Notes under the pieces: model-generated
What the model saw: the letters and a program-made list of their open reading frames with translations, nothing else
Told to the model about the DNA's origin: nothing
Databases searched by the model: none
Position numbers and translations under genes: made by a program
Assembly (NCBI GenBank): GCA_030698645.1
Contig: JAUYMV010000453.1
Coordinates: 1-8,609 of the forward strand
From: Mesorhizobium sp.
GTDB lineage: Bacteria; Pseudomonadota; Alphaproteobacteria; Rhizobiales; Rhizobiaceae
Length of the DNA stretch: 8,609 nucleotides
Reading direction: 5' to 3'
In this document: one piece after another, positions 1-7,669 of the stretch
Position numbering within the stretch: the stretch's first letter is position 1
How the letters are laid out: each line of letters starts with the position of its first letter

Positions 1-369
1 TTCGACAGGCGCGGCCGCGTGACGTCCGAGGCCGATCTTCGCAACCACGATCTGATCGGCCTCGACCGCAGCGATTCCCTGATCCGCGGCTTCGCCGCGC
101 GCGGCATCGAGCTGACCCGCGAGGAATTCGCGCTGCGCACCGACGACGGCATGCTGACCTGGAACCTGCTGCTGGCCGGCGCCGGCATCGGGGTGGGGCA
201 GGTGGTTCTGGCGAGGCGGCATCCGGAGCTGGAACAGGTCGACGCCGGGCTGAAACTGGGCGCGCTGCCGGTCTGGCTGGTAATGAGCGAGGAGGTGCGC
301 AGCAATGCGCGGATCAGGCGCGTGGCGGATTTTCTGTCGGCGGCGCTGGGGGAGGTTTTAAGGGGGTAG
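1..369 (+). CDS. LysR-family transcriptional regulator, C-terminal part (5' truncated by window edge)
   Basis: The reading frame is open from the first base of the window to a TAG stop, giving 122 visible residues. The GTG at position 19 is internal and is not taken as the start. The visible part matches the C-terminal half of the effector-binding domain of LysR-type regulators. It has the segment DLIGLDRSDSLIRGF, then an RTDD...W stretch, the glycine-rich AGAGIGVGQ turn, a HPEL motif, and the closing LPVWLVMSEEVRSN followed by RIRRVADFL. The last segment is typical of LysR proteins whose domain ends just after this helix. The N-terminal helix-turn-helix lies outside the window, so neither the target genes nor the effector can be inferred. 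LysR genes are often divergent from their targets, which would lie further left. Family assignment is fairly secure; subfamily is unknown. Confidence 0.85.
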   Translation, partial: FDRRGRVTSEADLRNHDLIGLDRSDSLIRGFAARGIELTREEFALRTDDGMLTWNLLLAGAGIGVGQVVLARRHPELEQVDAGLKLGALPVWLVMSEEVRSNARIRRVADFLSAALGEVLRG

Positions 370-415
370 GGGGAGGTTGCTGGGGAATGCGGGAAGACAT
401 CAGACGAGATAGCAA

Positions 416-466
416 CGATGCAAAGCATCGCCTCGCTAAACACGCTCAGCGCGTCGACCGCGCTGA
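416..466. repeat. Two adjacent small hairpins downstream of the LysR gene
   Basis: The first hairpin is CGATGC-AAA-GCATCG (416-430), a perfect 6-bp stem with a 3-base loop. The second is TCAGCGCG-TCGAC-CGCGCTGA (446-466), a perfect 8-bp stem with a 5-base loop. Neither is followed by a T-run, so a canonical intrinsic terminator is not supported. They may form the 3' end structure of the LysR transcript or be remnants of a repeat. The stems are read directly; the role is a guess. Confidence 0.4.
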
Positions 467-760
467 CGGGCGCACGGGCTCGCAGGTCTAGTCGTTTCTA
501 ATGCCAATAGGGGTGGGAAGCGGAATTGCGGGTTTCAGTCGGCTATCCCCTTCGCCTCGCCGCTTGAGTGACGCCCGGTGGTAATGGTGCTCGTTGCTAC
601 CGCAGCACTGCAGTGGTAGGTCTTGTACGGCTCCTTCAAGAGAATGCCGCCCGCCGTCCTGTGGCGTAGACATCCTGCGCCGCAGACGCTGGGATACGTC
701 CCACTTCTGTCGATATGGCTATGAACTTGCTGCGCTTCATTCGAATACGAATTCACTTGC

Positions 761-764
761 GGAG
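761..764 (+). promoter_or_regulatory. Ribosome binding site that decides the TTG start of the hydrolase
   Basis: GGAG lies 8 bases upstream of the TTG at 773. An in-frame TGA at 722-724 closes the frame upstream, and there is no in-frame ATG or GTG between that stop and 773. The SD spacing and the hydrophobic N-terminus that follows together favour TTG as the start. Confidence 0.6.
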
Positions 765-772
765 TAGACACA

Positions 773-1771
773 TTGCGCCATTTGTTTCGCGGATTCATCA
801 TTCTCATCGCCCTCGCGACGGCCGGCCTGATCGCCGCAATCGTGGCGATTGCGACGCCCTTTCCACCGATGCCGCCGGAAACAGATGTCTTCGGCTTTTC
901 CCGGGAGCGGGACAACGGTGCCGCGGATCTGCCACCGTTGCAGCAGTTTCGCGCGCGTGACGGCGATGCGCTTGCCTACAGGTTCTACGATGCAGCGAGC
1001 GAGCGGATCCTGATTTTCGTTCACGGGTCCTCGTATCATGGCGGCGGATATGACGAGTTGGCGAAATATGTGAGCGCGGCAGGAGCAGCCAAGGTCGTCC
1101 TGCCGAACATGCGGGGTCACTATTTCTCGGGACGCCGCCGGGGCGACGTCGAATATGTCGGCCAGTATGAGGACGACATCGTCGATCTCATCCGGGAACT
1201 TCGGAAGCGGGGCCACAACGGTCCCATCATCTTGGGCGGCCATTCGAGCGGTGGCGGATTTCTGTTGCGTTTTGCGGGCGGTAAGGCACCGCAGCAGGAG
1301 GCGATCGCGAGCTACATCGCCATGGCTCCGGTCATTCCCCGCACGGCCGCGGTGCGTGGCGGCAATGCGGGCGGTTGGAACGTCATCCATCTGCCCCGCA
1401 TCCTGGGGCTCGTGGCGCTGAACATCATCGGCGTGCACGGCTTCGATGGACTGCCGATCATCGCCTTCAACAAGCCTGCCGGCGCATGGAACGGGACCGA
1501 GACGCTCGCCTATTCTTGGCGGCTCAATTCCTCCTATCACCCTCGCAACGACTATGCGGCCGACGTGAAAGCTATGCCCTCGAACAGTCTCGTGCTCGTC
1601 GGCGACAAGGATGAGGCCGTCGACAGCACCGCGCTCCTCGATCTGTTGAAGTCCAATGACTACCGTGGAAGCGCAGAAGTCCTGGCGCAGACGACACATT
1701 TCGGTATCTTCCACGATGCTGAGGCTCTGAAGAGAACGATCGACTTCATCGCGACTGTTCCGGTGCCTTGA
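773..1771 (+). CDS. Alpha/beta hydrolase (serine aminopeptidase S33 / lysophospholipase-like), membrane-anchored
   Basis: A 332-residue protein starting at TTG with GGAG 8 bases upstream. Residues 7-28 are a single hydrophobic segment, either a signal anchor or an uncleaved signal peptide, so the catalytic domain probably sits on the periplasmic face. The alpha/beta-hydrolase fold is shown by FVHGSS (82-87, oxyanion-hole HG), NMRGHYFSG (112-120) and the nucleophile elbow GHSSG (156-160, Ser158). The acid follows strand LVLVGDKDE (Asp280 most likely, Asp278 possible), and the catalytic histidine is in TTHFG (His309). The triad looks complete. Family members hydrolyse esters, lipids or peptides; the substrate here cannot be told. 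The gene stands alone between two gene-poor stretches, and its codon use looks less GC-biased than that of recQ or parC, which may mean it was acquired. Fold assignment is strong, function general. Confidence 0.87.
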   Translation: MRHLFRGFIILIALATAGLIAAIVAIATPFPPMPPETDVFGFSRERDNGAADLPPLQQFRARDGDALAYRFYDAASERILIFVHGSSYHGGGYDELAKYVSAAGAAKVVLPNMRGHYFSGRRRGDVEYVGQYEDDIVDLIRELRKRGHNGPIILGGHSSGGGFLLRFAGGKAPQQEAIASYIAMAPVIPRTAAVRGGNAGGWNVIHLPRILGLVALNIIGVHGFDGLPIIAFNKPAGAWNGTETLAYSWRLNSSYHPRNDYAADVKAMPSNSLVLVGDKDEAVDSTALLDLLKSNDYRGSAEVLAQTTHFGIFHDAEALKRTIDFIATVPVP

Positions 1772-2086
1772 GACGAGTGGTTCCGAATGGGCAAGCTGCG
1801 CGCTCGCGGAAATTGGTTTCAAGATGCACCGGTAATGGCAGCGAGCAAGTTCGGTACCCAATGTGATTTCAGCTCATCACTTAGCGGCGATCCAGAGTTG
1901 CCGGCCGGCTTTGTGCCCCATTATGCCGACAAGAAATTGCTGATTAGACGGCGGGTTTCCGATGCTTCTCAGTCAGTCGCGAAGGACCGACTTGGGGTCG
2001 GAAGCTGACGTCGGACTTATCGAGCGCTCGGCTCACTGCCCCCCTCTCCGCAGAAACCGGATTGCCTGGACTCGGCCTCTTTCCTA
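1772..2086. other. Gene-poor stretch between convergent hydrolase and recQ
   Basis: Both flanking genes end into this region, so it should hold their terminators, but I find no stem with a T-run. A short inverted repeat CCGAC-TTGGG-GTCGG lies at 1987-2001. A 73-codon open frame at 1787-2008 has no recognisable domain, no clear SD and an atypical composition, so it is not called. The composition resembles that of the 370-772 stretch more than that of the neighbouring genes. The origin is unknown; it could be decayed sequence. Confidence 0.5.
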
Positions 2087-3991
2087 TCAATCCCTTCTCT
2101 CAGATCCACCCCTGATCACCCCCAGAAACCTGTCCCCATACCGCTCCAGCTTCGCCTGCCCCACCCCCGAAATCTCCAGCATCGCCGCGCGCGTCTGCGG
2201 CCGTTGCGTCGCCATCGCCACCAGCGTGGTGTCCGGAAACACGACATAGGGCGGCACGGCGAGTTCCTTGGCGATTGCCGTGCGGGCGGCGCGCAGCGCT
2301 TCGAAGAGGGGGGTGTCGGCGGGGGAGAGCAGGGCCTTGGCGCCGGCGGAGCTGCCTGAGCCCGAGGCGCCGGTTGCGCCGTAGCCGCCCGCGCCGCGCG
2401 CGCCACGTGTTCGCACCGGCGCCGGGCGGTCCTTGCGCAGGCGCACCTCGCGTTCGCGCTTGAAGACGTCGCGGGCGCCGGGCTCGAGTTTCAGCGCGCC
2501 ATAGGCGTCGTGGTCGACGCTGACGAGACCGGCGGCGAGAAGCTGGCGGTAGACGGATTGCCAGGTCTTTTGCGGCAGGTCCTGTCCGGCGCCGAAGACC
2601 GGCATGGAGACATGGCCGAAGCGGGTGGTCTTGTCGTTTTCGTGGCCCAGCAGCACGTCGATCAGATGGCCGGTGCCGAAGCGTTCGCCGGTGCGGTAGA
2701 TGGCGGCCAGCGCCTTGATGGCGGCCTCCGTGCCGTCCCAGGTCTCGACGGGATTTATGCAGGTGTCGCAATCGCCGCATTGGCCCGGATGCGCCTCGCC
2801 GAAATGCGCCAGGATGGCCTGGCGGCGGCAGCCGGCGGTCTCGCAGATGGCGAGCAGCGCGTTCAGCTTGGCGCGCTCGACGCGCTTGACGTCGTCGGCG
2901 GAATTGCCCTGGTCGATCATGCGGGTGCGCTGGATCGCGTCGGCCATGCCGTAGGCCATCCAGGCGTCCGACGGCAGGCCGTCGCGCCCGGCGCGGCCGG
3001 TCTCCTGGTAATAGGCCTCGACGGAGCCGGGGAGATCGAGATGCGCGACATAGCGCACGTTCGGCTTGTCGATGCCCATGCCGAAGGCGACGGTGGCGAC
3101 CAGGCAGAGGTCTTCTTCCTTGAGGAAGGCGTCCTGGCTGGCATCGCGGGCCGCGCGATCCATGCCGGCGTGGTAGGCCATCGAGCGGATGCCTTGCGCG
3201 TTCAGCCAGGCGGAGGTGTCGTCGACCTTGGCGCGCGACAGGCAGTAGACGATGCCGGACGAGCCCTTGTGGCGGGCGAGGAACCGCAAGAGCTGCTGGC
3301 GCGGCTGGTCGCGCTCGACGATTTCATAGGCGATGTTGGGCCTATCGAACGAGGTGGTGAAGACTTCCGCGCCGCGCAAGGCCAGCCTGTCGATGATGTC
3401 CTCGCGGGTGTGCGGGTCGGCGGTGGCGGTCAGCGCCATGCGCGGGACGCCGGGCCAAGTCTCGGCCAGATGGCCGAGCGCGCGGTATTCGGGGCGGAAA
3501 TCGTGGCCCCATTGCGAGACGCAGTGCGCCTCGTCGATGGCGAAGAGCGCGATGCGTGCATTGCCGATCAGCTCGCGGAAGGCCGGCGTCACGATGCGCT
3601 CCGGCGTCACGTAGAGGAGGTCGAGCTCGCCGCGCGAAATCTGGCCGCGCACGTCCAGAAATTCCTCGCGGGTGAGCGAGGAGTTGAGCGCGGCGGCATT
3701 GACGCCGAGCTGCTTCAGGGCTTCGACCTGGTCGCGCATCAGCGCGATCAGCGGCGAGACGACGATGCCGACTCCGGGCCGGCAGAGCGCCGGGATCTGG
3801 AAGCAGAGCGATTTGCCGGCGCCGGTCGGAAACAGCACCACGGCGTCGCCGCCCGACACGATCCGGTCGATGACGGCCGCCTGCTTGCCGCGAAAGCTGT
3901 CATAGCCGTAGACGCGCTTCAGCACGGCGAGGGGGCCGGGCGAGGGGACGTCGTCGAACAGGGGGTCGGTCCGGATCTGCGGCTGCGGCAT
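2087..3991 (-). CDS. recQ: ATP-dependent DNA helicase RecQ
   Basis: RecQ is a 3'-5' superfamily 2 helicase that unwinds forks and recombination intermediates, acting with RecJ and SSB. With the ATG at 3991 the protein is 634 residues (E. coli about 610). Domains in order are: helicase core with Walker A FPTGAGKS (54-61), DEAH (153-156) followed by the RecQ-specific aromatic loop SQWGHDFRPEY (159-169), TATA (188-191), and motif VI QETGRAGRDG (329-338). A zinc site follows, with Cys388, Cys405, Cys408 and Cys411, the same 17-3-3 spacing as in E. coli. After it come an RQC winged helix, a Gly/Ala/Ser-rich linker (about 525-555), and one HRDC domain (about 558-625). All key motifs are intact. A GTG at 4027 in the same frame would add 12 unconserved-looking residues, but it has no SD and lies close to a hairpin, so the ATG is preferred. 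The secreted-protein gene lies 101 bases upstream on the same strand. Confidence 0.96.
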   Translation of the reverse strand: MPQPQIRTDPLFDDVPSPGPLAVLKRVYGYDSFRGKQAAVIDRIVSGGDAVVLFPTGAGKSLCFQIPALCRPGVGIVVSPLIALMRDQVEALKQLGVNAAALNSSLTREEFLDVRGQISRGELDLLYVTPERIVTPAFRELIGNARIALFAIDEAHCVSQWGHDFRPEYRALGHLAETWPGVPRMALTATADPHTREDIIDRLALRGAEVFTTSFDRPNIAYEIVERDQPRQQLLRFLARHKGSSGIVYCLSRAKVDDTSAWLNAQGIRSMAYHAGMDRAARDASQDAFLKEEDLCLVATVAFGMGIDKPNVRYVAHLDLPGSVEAYYQETGRAGRDGLPSDAWMAYGMADAIQRTRMIDQGNSADDVKRVERAKLNALLAICETAGCRRQAILAHFGEAHPGQCGDCDTCINPVETWDGTEAAIKALAAIYRTGERFGTGHLIDVLLGHENDKTTRFGHVSMPVFGAGQDLPQKTWQSVYRQLLAAGLVSVDHDAYGALKLEPGARDVFKREREVRLRKDRPAPVRTRGARGAGGYGATGASGSGSSAGAKALLSPADTPLFEALRAARTAIAKELAVPPYVVFPDTTLVAMATQRPQTRAAMLEISGVGQAKLERYGDRFLGVIRGGSERRD

Positions 3992-4039
3992 CGAATCGCT
4001 TTCGTGACGGGATCCAATCTGTGCCACAGAAAGCGCCGC

Positions 4040-4069
4040 GGCGGCGACCGTTCAGGCCGCGTCGCCGCC
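4040..4069 (-). terminator. GC-rich hairpin between the secreted-protein gene and recQ; possible terminator or attenuator
   Basis: GGCGGCGAC (4040-4048) and GTCGCCGCC (4061-4069) form a perfect 9-bp inverted repeat with a 12-base loop. On the minus strand it follows the stop of the secreted-protein gene by about 23 bases and precedes recQ. Only a short CTTTCT follows a few bases beyond the stem, so it is a weak intrinsic terminator at best. It could partly separate recQ from the upstream transcript. The structure is read directly; the function is inferred. Confidence 0.4.
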
Positions 4070-4092
4070 AGGTTTCAGGATGCTGCGCCCGG

Positions 4093-5274
4093 CTATTCGG
4101 CGTCCTCGTTGGCCACCACCGTCAGGCCGAGCGTATCCGGCAGGCTTTTCGGCGCCATCATCGCGCCGGCGCCGATCATCGCGAAGGGCACCGGATTGGC
4201 CGGCGCGGCGCGGATCTCCAGGCTCTTCGGCGCGTCGACGAACTTGACCACCTCGTCGGTCACCTTGGCGGCGAATTCGGGCGAGACATATTCGGAGAGC
4301 ATGTCGGGGATCAGCATCTTCGCCATCGAGGAGAAGTCGGCGCGCTGCATGTTCTGCATGCCGCCGGCGAGGTTGAGGGCGCGCTCGGCGAGCTGGTTGT
4401 CGTCGTAGCGGATCGACGCGCCGTTGAAGTTGAGCTGCTGCATGAGGCCGAGATAGGCGAGGCCCTGCGCCGACTTCTCCTCGTCGGTCATGGTCGCCTG
4501 GTTCTTCTGCAGCTCCTGCATCGCCTTGACGAGCTGTGGCGTGTAGCCGCTGAGGTCGAGCGTCAGGCCGAGTGTGCCGGCATTGTCGATGGTGAAGTCG
4601 AGCTGGTCGAGGGTGACCGTGCCGTCGGCCTGCGAGAAGCTGCCCGACGTCTCGAAACTGCCGGTTGGATTGGCGAGCCCGAGCGCGGTCGCCATGGCGA
4701 GGCTCTGCGGATCGCCGGCCGCCGACAGGTCGGCCGAAAAGCGCTCCGCCGCGCCGCTGAAGGTCAGCGACTGTCCGTCGTCGCCGCGCTCGATCTCGTA
4801 GACCAGGCCTTCGAGCTGGAAGGCGGTCTTGCCGTCCTTGCTGGCGCTGATCTTGCCGACTTCCAGCGTCTCGAAGATGCCGCTGCTGGCCATCGGGTCC
4901 GTCGTGGTGGCCGACGGCAGCAGCAGGCCGGTCACTTCCACGCCGCCGACCGAAAAGTCGATGCCGTCGCGCGAATAGGCGTAGGACGGCATGTCGAGCG
5001 TGCCGACCAGATAGTCGCCGTCGTCTTCCTCGCTGACGTCCCCGAGCGTGATGACGCCGACCGGGATGCTCTCGCCGCCGGAGGCCACCGTGACACCGTT
5101 GAACACGACGGACGAGCCGTTCGCCGTCGCCGTCGCCCAGGCGATGTCGACGCCCTGGGTGGCGAAGAGCGTCTTGATGCGGGCGCCGAGCTGGTCCGGT
5201 TCGACGGCCCCGGCGCCGCCCGGCAGGCCGATTGCCGCCGCAAGAGCAATGAAGCCGAAAGACTGGAGACGCAT
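4093..5274 (-). CDS. Secreted (periplasmic) protein of unknown function
   Basis: A 393-residue protein whose ATG start is supported by GAGGA 7 bases upstream. It begins with a Sec-type signal peptide (charged MRLQ, hydrophobic core about 6-18, likely cleavage after AGA at 23). The mature protein contains no cysteine and is acidic. Residues 50-240 are rich in short alternating strands with patterns such as GVEVTGLLLP, LTFSGAAERFSADL, GSFETSGSFSQADGTVTLDQL and LGLTLDLSG, which suggest a beta-rich, repeat-like fold. Residues 245-320 are more helical, and 345-390 end in SLEIRAAPANPVPF and LGLTVVAN. The layout is loosely reminiscent of periplasmic AsmA- or DUF945/DUF2125-like proteins, but I cannot assign a family. 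It is transcribed divergently from parC across a 115-bp spacer and lies upstream of recQ. I do not recognise the gene and propose no reaction. Confidence 0.88.
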   Translation of the reverse strand: MRLQSFGFIALAAAIGLPGGAGAVEPDQLGARIKTLFATQGVDIAWATATANGSSVVFNGVTVASGGESIPVGVITLGDVSEEDDGDYLVGTLDMPSYAYSRDGIDFSVGGVEVTGLLLPSATTTDPMASSGIFETLEVGKISASKDGKTAFQLEGLVYEIERGDDGQSLTFSGAAERFSADLSAAGDPQSLAMATALGLANPTGSFETSGSFSQADGTVTLDQLDFTIDNAGTLGLTLDLSGYTPQLVKAMQELQKNQATMTDEEKSAQGLAYLGLMQQLNFNGASIRYDDNQLAERALNLAGGMQNMQRADFSSMAKMLIPDMLSEYVSPEFAAKVTDEVVKFVDAPKSLEIRAAPANPVPFAMIGAGAMMAPKSLPDTLGLTVVANEDAE

Positions 5275-5315
5275 GGGGATATCCTCGGTCGCGCGTTGCT
5301 GAAAATCCGGTCGGG

Positions 5316-5345
5316 AAGATAGACGCTGCGCCCCGATCTTGTCGA
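5316..5345 (-). promoter_or_regulatory. Candidate sigma-70-type promoter for the secreted-protein gene
   Basis: On the minus strand, TCGACA (5345-5340; 5 of 6 matches to TTGACA) is followed after 18 bases by TATCTT (5321-5316; 4 of 6 matches to TATAAT). Transcription would begin near 5309, leaving a leader of roughly 35 bases that contains the GAGGA ribosome site. It lies in the 115-bp divergent spacer shared with parC. It is a motif match only. Confidence 0.3.
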
Positions 5346-5389
5346 GATGAGGACTTGCAGCGAATCGCCCGCTCTTCTAACGCGGGAGC

Positions 5390-7666
5390 ATGGGAAAAAG
5401 CCTGATTCCGCCGGGTTCCGGCAGCGGCGACAATATCGAGCCGATTGACCTCAGGAAGGCGCTTGAGGAGCGCTATCTCGCCTACGCGCTGTCGACCATC
5501 ATGCACCGCGCGCTGCCCGACGTGCGCGACGGGCTGAAGCCTGTGCATCGGCGCATCATGCACGCGATGCGGCTCCTGCGCCTCAACCCCGACCAGGGTT
5601 TTGCAAAATGCGCCCGCATCGTCGGCGAGGTGATGGGAAAATTCCATCCGCATGGCGACCAGTCGATCTACGACGCGCTGGTGCGCCTCGCGCAGTCCTT
5701 CTCGGTGCGCTACCCGCTGGTCGACGGGCAGGGCAATTTCGGCAATATCGACGGCGATAACGCCGCCGCCATGCGCTACACCGAGGCGCGCATGACCGAG
5801 GTCTCGACGCTGCTGCTCGAAGGCATCACCGAGGACGCCGTCGATTTCCGCGCCACCTACAATGAGGAGGACGAGGAGCCGGTCGTGCTGCCCGGCGCCT
5901 TCCCGAACCTGCTCGCCAACGGCTCGTCCGGCATCGCCGTCGGCATGGCGACCTCGATCCCGCCGCACAATGCGTTCGAGCTCTGCAACGCCGCCCTCCT
6001 GCTGATCGAGCAGCCCGATGCGAGCGTCGCCGATTTGATGGCGAAGACCGCCGAGGACGGGCTGGTGCAGGGGCCGGACTTCCCGACCGGCGGCATCATC
6101 GTCGACGACCGCGCCTCGATCCTCGACGCCTACGAGACCGGCCGCGGCGGCTTTCGCGTGCGCGCGCGCTGGCAGCAGGAGGATCAGGGCAGGGGCACCT
6201 GGAACGTGGTGGTCACCGAGATCCCCTACCAGGTGCAGAAGGCCAAGCTGATCGAGAAGATCGCCGAGCTGCTGATGGCCAAGCGCCTGCCGCTGCTCGA
6301 GGACATCCGCGATGAGAGCGCGGAGGACATCCGCGTCGTCATCGTGCCGAAGAGCCGGACGGTCGATCCCGGCCTGCTGATGGAGTCGCTGTTCAAGCTG
6401 ACCGAACTGGAGACGCGCTTCCCGCTCAATCTGAACGTTCTGTCGCGCGGAAAAGTGCCGAACGTGCTGTCGCTGAAGGGCGTGCTGCAGGAATGGCTGG
6501 AGCACCGCAAGGACGTGCTGGTGCGCCGCTCGAAGCACCGCCTGGCCGAGATCGCCAGGCGGCTGGAGGTGCTGGCCGGCTATCTGATCGCCTATCTCAA
6601 CCTCGACGAGGTGATCCGCATCATCCGCGAGGAGGACGAGCCGAAGCAGGTCATGATGGCGCGCTGGGACCTGACCGACACCCAGGCCGAAGCCATCCTC
6701 AACATGCGGCTGCGCGCGCTGCGCAAGCTGGAGGAGTTCGAGATCCGCAAGGAATTCGACGGCCTGTCGGCGGAGAAGGCGCAGATCGAGGCGCTGCTCG
6801 CCTCGGAGCCGAAGCAATGGTCGACGATTTCCTGGCAGATCAAGGAGATGCGCGACAAGTTTGGTCCCGACCGGGACAAGGTGCTCGGCCCCCGCCGCAC
6901 CAGCTTCGCCGACGCGCCGGAACACGATCTGAGCGACATCCAGAACGCCATGATCGAGAAGGAGCCGGTGACGGTGGTCGTCTCGGAAAAGGGCTGGCTG
7001 CGCGCCATGAAGGGGCACATGTCGGACCATTCCACGCTCACCTTCAAGGAGGGCGACAAGCTCAAGCTCGCCTTCAACGCGCAGACGACGGACAAGATCA
7101 TCGTCTTCACCACCGGCGGAAAATTCTACACGATCGGCGCCGACCGGCTGCCCGGCGGGCGCGGCCATGGCGAGCCGATCCGCATCATCGTCGACATGGA
7201 CAACGACCAGGACATCGTCACCGCCTTCGTGCACGACCCGAAGCGCAAGCTGCTGCTGGTCAGCCACGAGGGCTACGGCTTCACCGTGTCGGAGGAAGAG
7301 GTCGCCGCCAACACCCGCAAGGGCAAGCAGGTGATGAACGTCAAGGCGCCCGACGAGGCCAAGCGCCTGACCTGGGTCGAGGGCGACCATGTCGCCATCG
7401 TCGGCGAGAACCGCAAGCTGCTCGTCTTCCCGCTCGCCGACGTGCCCGACATGGCGCGCGGCAAGGGCGTGCGCCTGCAGCGCTACAAGGATGGCGGCGT
7501 GGCGGACGTCAAGACGTTTTCGATCGCGGCGGGGCTGACCTGGCAGGATTCGGCGGACCGGACCTATACCAGGACGCGGGAGGAACTCGCGGAGTGGATG
7601 GGCGATCGGGCGAGCGCCGGGCGCATCGCGCCGAAGGGGTTTCCGCGGACGGGGAAGTTTGGGTAG
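5390..7666 (+). CDS. parC: DNA topoisomerase IV subunit A (ParC)
   Basis: ParC is the DNA-cleaving subunit of topoisomerase IV (ParC2ParE2), which decatenates daughter chromosomes and relaxes supercoils. At 758 residues the length is normal for the alphaproteobacterial form. Visible features are: [24 protein letters not shown] near the N-terminus (the longest run of identity with the type IIA family), [11 protein letters not shown] (86-96) in the quinolone-resistance region, the catalytic [10 protein letters not shown] with Arg129-Tyr130, and the C-gate segment [13 protein letters not shown] (432-444). A C-terminal beta-pinwheel (about 525-715) follows, with blade motifs such as [28 protein letters not shown] and [10 protein letters not shown]. 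It lacks the canonical GyrA box QRRGGKG, which marks it as ParC rather than GyrA. A TAA in the same frame at 5378-5380 fixes the start at 5390. A GGGAG sits only 1 base before the ATG, which is too close for a normal SD. Two small genes follow immediately. Confidence 0.96.
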   Translation: MGKSLIPPGSGSGDNIEPIDLRKALEERYLAYALSTIMHRALPDVRDGLKPVHRRIMHAMRLLRLNPDQGFAKCARIVGEVMGKFHPHGDQSIYDALVRLAQSFSVRYPLVDGQGNFGNIDGDNAAAMRYTEARMTEVSTLLLEGITEDAVDFRATYNEEDEEPVVLPGAFPNLLANGSSGIAVGMATSIPPHNAFELCNAALLLIEQPDASVADLMAKTAEDGLVQGPDFPTGGIIVDDRASILDAYETGRGGFRVRARWQQEDQGRGTWNVVVTEIPYQVQKAKLIEKIAELLMAKRLPLLEDIRDESAEDIRVVIVPKSRTVDPGLLMESLFKLTELETRFPLNLNVLSRGKVPNVLSLKGVLQEWLEHRKDVLVRRSKHRLAEIARRLEVLAGYLIAYLNLDEVIRIIREEDEPKQVMMARWDLTDTQAEAILNMRLRALRKLEEFEIRKEFDGLSAEKAQIEALLASEPKQWSTISWQIKEMRDKFGPDRDKVLGPRRTSFADAPEHDLSDIQNAMIEKEPVTVVVSEKGWLRAMKGHMSDHSTLTFKEGDKLKLAFNAQTTDKIIVFTTGGKFYTIGADRLPGGRGHGEPIRIIVDMDNDQDIVTAFVHDPKRKLLLVSHEGYGFTVSEEEVAANTRKGKQVMNVKAPDEAKRLTWVEGDHVAIVGENRKLLVFPLADVPDMARGKGVRLQRYKDGGVADVKTFSIAAGLTWQDSADRTYTRTREELAEWMGDRASAGRIAPKGFPRTGKFG

Positions 7667-7669
7667 GCG

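Larger units (their letters stand above)
370..772. other. Gene-poor intergenic stretch of about 400 bases
   Basis: I see no convincing protein gene here. The stretch holds two compact hairpins near its left end, described separately. It also contains a possible 27-codon open frame at 418-501 (ATG to TAA; peptide begins MQSIASLNTLSAS) with no good Shine-Dalgarno sequence; I do not call it a gene. A perfect 10-base palindrome, CACTGCAGTG, lies at 606-615. An inverted repeat ATTCG-N4-CGAAT at 739-752 sits just upstream of the hydrolase start and could be an operator, though this is speculative. Base composition is visibly less GC-rich and less codon-like than in recQ or parC. No tRNA cloverleaf was recognised. 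Confidence 0.6.

Noticed and set aside
488..915. Overlapping minus-strand frames of 61 and 126 codons upstream of the hydrolase
   Set aside because: Basic, low-information translations that overlap the hydrolase start; no supporting signal.
737..1861. A 374-codon minus-strand frame opposite the hydrolase
   Set aside because: The plus strand encodes a complete catalytic triad, and the antisense product shows no recognisable fold.
1787..2008. A 73-codon plus-strand frame after the hydrolase
   Set aside because: No clear ribosome site, no domain and atypical composition; treated as non-coding.
2510..4408. A 632-codon open frame on the plus strand opposite recQ
   Set aside because: It mirrors the RecQ codons, has Gly/Ala/Asp-rich composition and no domain, while the RecQ frame carries every helicase motif.
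4021..5322. A 433-codon plus-strand frame opposite the secreted-protein gene
   Set aside because: Arg/His/Glu-rich low-complexity translation; the minus-strand frame has a signal peptide and a well-spaced ribosome site.
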